A stretch of DNA of 64,000 nucleotides from Berberis thunbergii (Eukaryota > Streptophyta > Magnoliopsida > Ranunculales > Berberidaceae), in NCBI GenBank assembly GCA_003290165.1, contig QNQO01000816.1, positions 124,001 to 188,000 on the forward strand. Reading direction: 5' to 3'. The position numbers were made by a program, and so were the translations under genes. This document shows, in pieces, positions 56,251 to 64,000 of the stretch. The notes beneath the pieces were generated by a model. It was not told the DNA's origin. It was given only the letters and a program-made list of their open reading frames with translations, and ran no database searches. Position 1 is the stretch's first letter. Each line of letters begins with the position of its first letter.

Positions 56251-57121
56251 TGAGTGTCGGTGCATCCCCGTCTAAGTCAAAGCAGGTTGCATCTCCAACT
56301 GACAAGGAGGCTGATAAAGCCTCACCTTCTATAGATGCTCCTGTTGACTCTGACCCCACTCAGGCATCTTATTTGCCTAGAACCCTGCCTAAGTATAGGG
56401 ATCCTTGCTGCCCGACTATTTATTGTATTATCGGTGATCATATGATAGATAAGGCATTATCAGATTTAACCCGCCGAGACCTAATTTATTTCATATTCTG
56501 TTTATGAGCAATTAGGTCTCGGCGGGTTAAAACCGACTAGAGTAACACTGCAATTGGCAGATAGGTCTGTCAGAGTCCCCCGTGGTGTTATAGAGGATGT
56601 GATTATCAAGGTTGAAAAATTCTATTACCCTGTGGACTTTATAGTTTTTGATACACAACCTGTTCACAATCTCTCTAGTCACATTCCAGTCATTTTGGGT
56701 CGACCATTTTTTGCCACATCCAATGCCATTATTAACTACAGGAATGGAATTATGAAATTGTCATTTGGCAACATGACCGTCGAACTCAACATTTTTAATG
56801 TTAGTCAACAACATATTGAGTCCGAGGATATCCATAAGGATGACATGATTGAGAGTTTGGTGGAAAATTCCTTTCCGTAGTCCGTCTTAGATGATCCCTT
56901 AACGGATTGTTTGACTCATTCTGGTTTAGACTTCGATATTAATAATTCCATTAGGAAAATGAATGCTTTGTTTGATGCATCCCCTAGTATGGTTCCTGAT
57001 TTTTCATGGAAGTCTAAAGTTGAACCCCTTCCACTTAGTAAGTCGAAACCCATCCCTTCGGTTGAGAAGCCACCCAAGCTTGACCTTAAACCATTACCTG
57101 ACACCCTCAAGTATAAATTTT
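56251..57121 (+). pseudogene. Athila-2 protease region
   Basis: Linker KYRDPCCPTIYCIIGDHMIDKAL leads to the active-site position, but the codons that should read DLGAS-V are replaced by an inverted copy of the sequence that follows (56465-56531). After this, the frame shifted by one reads YSVYEQLGLGGLKPTRV, then ADRSVRVPRGVIEDVIIKVEKFYYPVDF and VILGRPFFATSNAIINY (about 56700). The protease has no catalytic Asp-x-Gly triad. Confidence 0.85.
56465..56531. repeat. Perfect 22-bp inverted repeat in protease active site
   Basis: Arms 56465-56486 and 56510-56531 are exact reverse complements around a 23-base loop. The right arm is normal protease coding sequence (QLGLGGLK). The left arm replaces the active-site codons, so the palindrome was made by templated copying. 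Confidence 0.95.
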
Positions 57122-58020
57122 AGGTTTTGATGATACTTTACATGTTATTATTTCATCGACATTGACTGTTGAACAGGAAAGTAAGTTGCTAAATGTTCTA
57201 AAAGAACATAAGGCATCACTTGGGTGGACTATAGCGGATATTAAAGGAATAAGTCCAAATGTTTGCATGCATCGTATTCATATGGAAGATAATGCCAAAA
57301 CTTCATGTGAAATGCAACGTAGACTTAATCCTAATCTTAAGGAGGTTGTTCGAGCTAAAATGCTCAAATTGTTGGATGTTGGTATTATTTACCCCATTTC
57401 AGATAGTTCTTGGGTCAGTCCAGTTCATGTTGTTCCCAAGAAATCGGGGGTAACTGTAGTCACAAATGATAAGAATGAGTTAGTGCATACCTGCATGACC
57501 ACTGGATGGCGAGTTTGTATTGACTACCATAAGTTGAACTCAGACACGAGGAAAGATCATTTTCCTCTCCCTTTTATCGATCAAATGCTTGAGAGGTTAG
57601 ACGGACATGATTACTATTATTTTCTTGATGGGTATTCCGTTATAACCAAATCCCCATTGCACCCGAGGATCAAGAGAAAACCACATTCACTTGCCCTTTT
57701 GGAACTTTTGTTTATCGGAGAATGCCTTTTGGGTTGTGTAATGCATCTGCCACCTTTCAGAGGTGTATGCTTAGTATTTTCTCGGATATGTTAGAAAGGT
57801 TTCTTGAGGTGTTCATGGATGACTTATCCATGTTTGGGGATTTGTTTGATGAGTGTTTGCATCATTTAACCCTAGTGTTAAAGAGGTGTGAAGAGAAAAG
57901 TCTTGTCTTGAATTGGGAGAAATGTCATTTTATTGTTAGGCAAGGTATAGTTATTGGGCACATAATTTCTAACAAAAGCATTGAAGTTGACAAAGCAAAA
58001 ATTGTTTAATCTTTAGTCTT
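57122..58020 (+). pseudogene. Athila-2 reverse transcriptase
   Basis: Order: LGWTIADIKGISPNVCMHRI, RRLNPNLKEVVRAKMLKLLD, GIIYPISDSSWVSPVHVVPKK, GWRVCIDYHKLN, KDHFPLPFIDQMLERL, FLDGYS, then after a frameshift near 57632 MPFGLCNASATFQRCMLSIF and EVFMDDLSMFGD (catalytic FMDD intact, about 57810), LNWEKCHFIVRQGIVIGHII. It is the classic Athila RT. A stop near 58007 precedes RNase H. Confidence 0.93.
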
Positions 58021-58680
58021 CCACCAGCGAAGACGGTGAAAGACATTAGATCTTTTCTAGGCCATGTTGGTTTTTACCGTAGGTTCATTAAGGATTTTAG
58101 CAAGGCTATTCGTCTTCTATGCAATTTATTTGCTAAGGACTCTACCTTCATCTTTGATGAAAACTGTTTGAAAGCCTTTGAAAAGCTTAAACAATTGTTG
58201 ACTTCAGCTCCAATCATCCAACCTCCTAATTGGCATATACCTTTTGAGCTTATGTGTGATGCTTTTGATTTTGCGGTTGGAGTTGTTTTTGGACAGCAGG
58301 TGGAAAAAAACCCCATGTTATTTATTATGCCAGTAGAACTTTACAAGATACGAAACTTAATTACTCCACCACGGAGGAGTTACTCGCTGTTGTCTTTGCA
58401 TTGGACAAATTTAGGTCATACCTTATAGGATCCAAAGTTATCATGTTTACTGATCATGCAGCGCTGAAGTACCTGTTTTTTTTCTAAAAATGATGCTAAG
58501 CCACACTTGATTCGTTGGGTCCTATTGCTACATGAATTTGATATTGAGATTCGAGACAAGAAGGGTTCTAAAAATGTTGTCGCTGACCATTTGTCTAGAC
58601 TTCTTGTAGGATCATCTACTGCAGATGTGCCCTTTAATGAATCCTTTCCTGATGAGCAATTACTTGATATCTCCCAATTA
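58021..58680 (+). pseudogene. Athila-2 RNase H
   Basis: IRSFLGHVGFYRRFIKDFSK, LTSAPIIQPPNWHIPFELMCDAF, VGVVFGQQ. A homopolymer-type frameshift at the A run near 58303-58310 moves the reading to [38 protein letters not shown] (with one more shift near 58480) and [18 protein letters not shown] (to about 58605). Domain order is as in intact Athila pol. Confidence 0.92.
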
Positions 58681-59457
58681 CCTTAGTATGCGGATATTGT
58701 GAATTACCTTGTTACAGGTCAACTCCCTTCTAATTGGTCTAAACAAGATAAGACTAAATTTCCTGCTGAGGTCTTACATTTCTTCTGGGACGATCCTTAT
58801 TTATTTAAGTATTGTCCCAATCAGGTCATTAGTATCATTTACTTTTGTCATGATCAGGCGTGTGGAGGTCACTTTAGTTCTAAAAACACAACTGCAATGG
58901 TTTTGCAGTGTGGCTTTTATTGGTCGACTATTTTTCATGGCACCCATGCATTTTGTGCTACATGTGATAGATGCCAATGAATGGGTTCCATTTGTCATAG
59001 GAATATTATGCCTCTTACTAACATTCTCATTGTGGAGATTTTTTATGTTTGGGGTACTAACTTCATGGGACCTTTCCCTCCATCATTTGGCTATCTTTAC
59101 ATTCTTCTAGCTGTTGATTGTGTTTCCAAGTGGGTAGAAGTGGTACCTTGTAAAACGAATGACCACAAGGTTGTGGTCAAATTTCTGAAAGATAACATCT
59201 TATCTCGTTTTGGTACTTCACGTGCTGTTATAAGTGATGGTGGTTATCATTTTTGTAATAAACTGTTTGCACTGCTAGTTAAGAAGTACTCCATCACTCA
59301 TATAGTAGGTACTCCATATCATCCACAAATAAGTGGGCAAGTTGAAATATCCAATCGGGAAATTAAACACATTTTAGAGAAAATTGTTCGACCAGACCGT
59401 AAAGATTGGTCACAACGTCTAAATGACACTTTTTGGGCTTATAGGACAGCATTTTAG
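58681..59457 (+). pseudogene. Athila-2 integrase, C-terminus deleted
   Basis: Zinc-binding HHCC: HDQACGGHFS ... CATCDRC (58850-58977). After a stop, core: [19 protein letters not shown] (first catalytic Asp replaced by Asn; family reads GIDFMGPF), [18 protein letters not shown] (second Asp) and [17 protein letters not shown] (Glu present), then [13 protein letters not shown]. The frame ends at 59457, where the C-terminal part is missing and the next recognisable text is RADDVKPNAPGRQPNF, normally found just after integrase. Confidence 0.92.
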
Positions 59458-60285
59458 ATGGAGTACTTCTTAACTACCCATGTGTTTTGTCGAGCTGACG
59501 ACGTTAAACCAAACGCTCCTGGGAGGCAGCCCAACTTCGGTTGTGTCATTATGGTTAATCTGGATTGATTTTTCGAGTTTTTTCTAGTTGCATTCCACTC
59601 ATACTCGTTAGATCCGTAACAATTTTCACTTACAACTGACGCATGTAATTGTTTTCATTTAACATTTTTTTGAGTCCTGTATTGTTTTTATCAATTTATC
59701 ATGATGAATCCACAGTTCTTATCTTGTTTTTAGCATTCTTGGTGGATGATTCATCGAAATTGGTAAAAAGTTTCCCCTGGTAATAATCCTCAAACTCTCG
59801 TCTTTATCTTTTCCTTCATTTGTCATGATTTGTTTTTTATACATTGAGGACAATGTTTGGTTTAGGTTTGGGGGTGAGGTTTATGAGTTTTCTGCATTCT
59901 TCAAAATTTTTGAACTGAAATGTATTTCACAATTGACTATTGTATTCTACTCAATCTCCATTGAATACATAGTTAATTATGACCGTGTGGAAATTTTTCG
60001 ATTTGAAAATGCATTCAAAATCTAAGCTCCTTTCCAATTAAGAGAATGTGCTTTCAAGTATGCCTTTAAATTTGAGAAATGAATGCTTTCACTTGTCACT
60101 TTTATATATCAATAGGAAAACGTAAGGTTTAATATTATCTTTAAGTTAAATATATTTCATGATATTTTTCGACTCAACAACTCTTACACTATAAGCCGAG
60201 TTAACATAATTTGAAGTTAGTCAGTAAGATATTAATTCGAAAACCTTAGAATAATAGTGGAGACTTAACCCTTGTGAGTTTCGAG

Positions 60286-60303
60286 ATATATATATATATA
60301 TAT
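60286..60303. repeat. (AT)n microsatellite
   Basis: Nine uninterrupted AT dinucleotides within the Athila-2 3' region. Confidence 0.9.
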
Positions 60304-61302
60304 TTTAGGATTATTAAATAAACTCTTACTTTACTTGAATCCACATTATTTCGTTGATGATCTCATTATTCTTGTTTCATTTATTGATTGCTTTGAGAAT
60401 GTCGTTAAAATTCCATTATTACACTCGAACTTCTTGATTTATTTAGTTGAGATGTCATAATACCGACTAGAGCTTAAGAAGTGATATAGGCAATTTTTTT
60501 CTTTGAACCGTTCTTTAGCCTTTTAGCCTACCTAATGATAAATATTCGTCTGCAGCCCTTTGAGCCTTTAAATAAACTTTTTCTTTGCTAACCCCACCTC
60601 CCTTACCTACTCCAGCTATGTAGTAATATCTCATATTATTTTTATCCTTTCCCAATGTCTCTGAGAATGTGTGTGGTTGATGTATTTTTGGAATGGGCAA
60701 ATAAAAAAAAAGAGTTGAAACTAAATATTCCATGAATCCTCGGGACTAAAATGCTTCATTGTGCAGAAGGGAAAAACATGTTAATTAAAAAAATGAAGAA
60801 GAATTTCAAAGGAAGAAAAAGTAATGGTGTACAACATTGGTTTATTTTTCAGAGCCCCACGTGTTTATTAAAGGGTGTATCCATTCTCAGAGAATTTTCT
60901 CGTATCATTTTCCATTCTTGTTTGCCAAAATCTTACCCTCATTACAACCTAATATAGACCTAATTGATCTTAAGTAAAGGCCTGGTTCATAGATATGGAG
61001 ATTAAATAGACAAGAACTATGGTGTATGATTCAACATTCTCAAAGTAATTGATATTCATTTCCATGAGATCATATTCATTTCATTATTTTAAAAGTATGA
61101 TTTTCATGATTATTATATGTGAGATGTTTGTGTTTCCATAATTGATTCTCTTTTTCACATACAAACTGGGTGATAACTAATCAATCTCTGAGTGATTCAT
61201 TTCTGAGTGACAAGAGAGATATGTATAGTCGAAGCGTACTATTCAAAGGTTATCTAGTTGTATCTTTATTGAGAAAAATAAAGTTATGTTGATAAGGCCA
61301 TG

Positions 61303-61316
61303 CACACACACACACA
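61303..61316. repeat. (CA)n microsatellite
   Basis: Seven uninterrupted CA dinucleotides shortly before the 3' LTR. Confidence 0.85.
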
Positions 61317-61570
61317 TTTCGAGTTGAGAATAATTGATGAAATTTATTTAACCTTTGGGTATTATTAAATCATTGTTAGACTCTTTGATATATTATTGTG
61401 ACACTGTAAGTTGTTTTCTGAAATTTTTGGCAATTAGATTATTACTCTAAGGATAATAGATCGAGTGATCAAGTTACCATGTTATAAAAATTTATTGAGT
61501 CATAATGTTTGTGGGTAACATTTCTGGAAACCCTCACGAGACTATAACTCGTCCATTAGAGGTAATCTAG

Positions 61571-63487
61571 CGGTTTAAACGTAAACAATGAAATCACGTT
61601 AAGGCGGCAATTTGAAGAATGATCAATTGGTTGGTTCAAATGGCGGTACAAAGTAACGGGTGACAAGTTGAATATCACATGCCTAAACCTTACCCAAATA
61701 AACCAAATTCACTTATTACCTAAGCTCAAGTCCGAAAGTTAACCTAAAGCCCAAACCCAACCTAGACGGTGATCCTCGCTCGATAAGAGGACCGTCAACG
61801 ACCTCACCTTGCCATCACCACCATCTCATTGTCACCCGACCCCCATTTCTCACGCACAAAACAGAGAGCAACAACCCTGTTTGTCCCACACAACCTCACC
61901 GTCCACCACCGACCACTGAACAGCTCACGCACGACCACCGTCGAGCGCACCCTCACTACCATCGCACTCGCCATCCCAGTCGTAAACCACCATAACACCA
62001 CCGCCCACACCGTCCCCTGTTTCATTTTGCCATCATCACCATCTTTTTTCTTATCCCTTCCACGTTCTTTGCCTCCTCTTCTTTTCTCTTTCTGCTCCTT
62101 CATCACGAACAGACCACGCACCACCACCATCTCTCTCGCACCCTTTTCTTCTCCCTTCCACATTCTCTTCCTCCTATCCTTCTCTCTTTCTACTCCTTCA
62201 TTGCCATCATACCACGCACCATCACTATCTTCGCGCACAAAACAGAGAATGCAACAGGGAGCACATCCATGTTTTCCTCTCTTGCACCCGACTAACAACC
62301 CACACACACCACCATCATCACCAAAACTCTCTCTCTCACGTCCTCCTCCATTTCTCCCTAATCCCTCTGCTCTGATCAACCACGAACCAGCACCACCACC
62401 ACCGAAATAGAGCACCACCCCTGATCCTCTCTCGTTCATCTTTTCTTCTCTTTCTCTCGTGTCTCCCTCACCATCTCTCTGTCTCATGTAAGTGATCTTC
62501 ATCGAAGAATAAAAAGCACGAAGGAAGCAACGGAGTGGCGCGACTCGCTGGAGATGAAGGCGCAGGAAGACAATGCGAGAACCAACTGATTTTCAAATTA
62601 GTTGGTTATTTGCACCCCCAAACTTTCCTCTGTACCACCATAAGTCACTGTTTCAACTCAAGTTATTCCCACCCGACTTCTGTCTGAGCCACCACAGTCC
62701 ACCAGTAGCTCTTTGTCGGGATGCGTGTTCGTGCTAAGATGGATTCCACCTATACCCGTGTTGTGACGTCATCCACCATGATCTTCTAGACCTCACACCG
62801 AGGCGAAGATGAAACCACAAGGTTTCCTAGAGTTTGTTATATCTAAATTTATTGTTTTTTATAAGCTTGAATATTAAACACAGTTGATTTCTGAATTTCA
62901 ATAATTTGCTTTCATCGATTATATCCTGAATAATTATCTAGACTAATCGGTAGTTAGAAGATCCCTTTATTGATATTCGAAGCTTGCTTTAATCAATTAA
63001 TTTGAATATGTGATTGTGTGTGCCATAAAAAGACATGAATTGCTAGGGATTCAGAATTTGTTTAAACAAAACCTGTGATTGTGTGTGTCGTAGAAAGACA
63101 TGCAATGCTAGGGGTTTATGCCTTTGCTGAAATCAATTGCTAACTTCGATTAATCTTTCGATTAACTGTGTTAATTCTTGAAAACAATAATTTGGATTAC
63201 ACAAATCTCAAAAAACTTGTGGTGGATTCGATGTCTCAGTCCATTCTCTTATCATCTTACCAGTTTAATTTTAGTTGTCAATTTAGTTTTCTTAATTTAG
63301 TAATTTTCATCTGCTACAACCCCCAACTCTAAATTAGTTTAAATAAGTCTTAAAATTTGACTTTATCGTCAATCCTCGTGGGATCGACCCATATTTGCCA
63401 TTGTCTACTAGTTAGACAGCCGTACACTTGTGGTATTACAAGTAGGGTTTATTAACTTATTAATTTAGGTTAATAAAATCTCCATCA
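61571..63487 (+). mobile_element. Athila-2 3' LTR
   Basis: Its first 0.9 kb matches the partial 5' LTR. The last part carries the typical Athila U5 text 'cctcgtgggatcgaccca' (about 63377) and 'gccgtacacttgtggt', and appears to end 'aaaatctccatca' at 63487. Length is about 1.9 kb, in the range for Athila LTRs. The CCA/pyrimidine-rich block (61800-62410) is open in several frames on both strands but is not coding. The exact start is uncertain. Confidence 0.72.
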
Positions 63488-64000
63488 AGCTCCCATGAGG
63501 ATCCGCCTAAGGTTAAAGAATCTGATCGTTTCACTGGCGTGCAGTCTGAAAGTGGTCGTGGTGGCACATGCCAAGTTTCATGTAGTCCGCGTTGGTCACC
63601 GTCTCGTTCCAGGCCACAACTAGAAGTGTTGAAGGGTCCTCTAGATAATTTGCTTCCTCTGGATTTCGTCGAGTTGTCACGCATTAAAGGGTCAGCTTTT
63701 GTCGACAAGGGAAAATCCAATAAAGAAAGCCTGAGAATAGTGGCAACTGCGAAGGGTGGTGCTGGTGTGATTCTTGATATGGGAAAACTTCATCTAGATG
63801 CGTGGATAAGCCTGTTTGCCCCAGACTTGGTAAGGATGAGCTCTCAGGTATGGCACCCATAGGTTGACATGAAGTATGCTTCGAGGAAGCATATAAGCAT
63901 GCATCATTGCTGACTGAAGAATTGCACCTCGAAGCCTCAGGAGGATACGCTGGATGGGTGTATGGACAAGGGTTTAAAGTACCTTGTGCTGGGACGGAAG
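63488..64000 (+). pseudogene. Extra-gene family fragment E (runs off window)
   Basis: The 107-codon open stretch 63539-63862 and what follows match gene C: WISLFAPDLVRMSSQV against ISLFAPDIIRMGNRV, ASRKHISMHH against AARKHISRWND, and MDKGLKYLVLGRK against LEKGKKHLVLGML. Upstream, SPSRSRPQLEV aligns with TSRSHPHVQL. The fragment therefore begins in the middle of the gene and continues to the right, where coiled coil is expected. Orientation relative to its own host element is unknown. Two stops are present after 63862. Confidence 0.68.

Larger units (their letters stand above)
59458..61570 (+). other. Athila-2 3' region before 3' LTR
   Basis: About 2.1 kb with no env-like or other coding trace. 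It starts with the Athila signature 'gacgacgttaaaccaaac...gggaggcagccc' (59500). A second signature lies near 59842: 'cattgaggacaatgtttgg' followed by 'ttaggtttgggggtgagg', whose G-rich part may be a polypurine tract. Microsatellites (AT)n lie at 60286-60303 and (CA)n at 61303-61316. The rest is A/T-rich. Confidence 0.6.

Noticed and set aside
61804..62502. 232-codon minus-strand and 193-codon plus-strand open frames as genes
   Set aside because: They lie in an LTR, overlap each other on opposite strands, follow a CCA/TCTC-rich composition, and the equivalent 5' LTR block breaks them.

Overview
The window is repeat-rich plant nuclear DNA with no recognisable host gene, tRNA or rRNA gene. Every coding trace I can identify belongs to a transposable element: Ty3/gypsy LTR retrotransposons of the Tat and Athila lineages, one L1-type LINE with a C-terminal RNase H, a miniature LTR element (TRIM) and a hAT-like MITE. 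The Athila and Tat pol types, tRNA-Asp-type primer sites and antisense extra genes point to an angiosperm. The species cannot be read from the sequence. Almost all coding traces carry stops and frameshifts, as in old pericentromeric or intergenic heterochromatin.

Layout. The dominant structure is a direct duplication. Bases 1-19733 recur, at roughly 99% identity where I compared them, as 26906-46847. Homology reaches the left edge of the window, so copy 1 starts outside it. The simplest reading is a tandem duplication of a unit of about 27.1 kb (19734-46847 is copy 2, and copy 1 ends at 19733). The novel junction at 19733/19734 fuses an Athila protease to a Tat reverse transcriptase. A tandemly misassembled pair of haplotypes is the alternative.

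Unit content in order (copy 1 / copy 2): end of a hAT MITE (1-161 / whole element 26127-27066); a gag-pol-less Tat derivative on the minus strand (443-5556 / 27348-32269) made of an LTR piece, an antisense gene A, tandem repeats, a primer site and an LTR; a plus-strand Tat derivative (6295-9463 / 33004-36344) with LTR, gag fragment and antisense gene B; an Athila gag (9697-10779 / 36579-37668). The Athila element is split just before its protease active site by a nested Tat element (10780-19697 / 37669-46811) that has a 5-bp target-site duplication. This Tat element runs on the minus strand and carries gag, protease, antisense gene C, tandem repeats, a polypurine tract and LTRs. Copy 2 is preceded by 19734-25380, the 3' half of another Tat element (RT, RNase H, integrase, 3' tandem repeats, antisense-gene remnant D, PPT, LTR).

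Right of the duplication (46848-64000): the rest of the interrupted Athila element (protease, then a deletion to the integrase C-terminus); a minus-strand LINE (47680-52830) holding a TRIM (49254-49899, TSD cctcc); a second Athila element on the plus strand (about 53190-63487) with gag, protease, RT/RNase H, integrase and long LTRs; and a fifth antisense-gene-family fragment E (63488-64000) running off the edge.

The most distinctive signal is the recurrent gene family A-E. It resembles the PF04195 'putative gypsy type transposon' domain followed by coiled coil. In A-D it lies antisense to its host element, and A-C keep intron-like GT..AG gaps. Retained introns are what one expects if the gene is copied passively through the opposite-strand genomic RNA.
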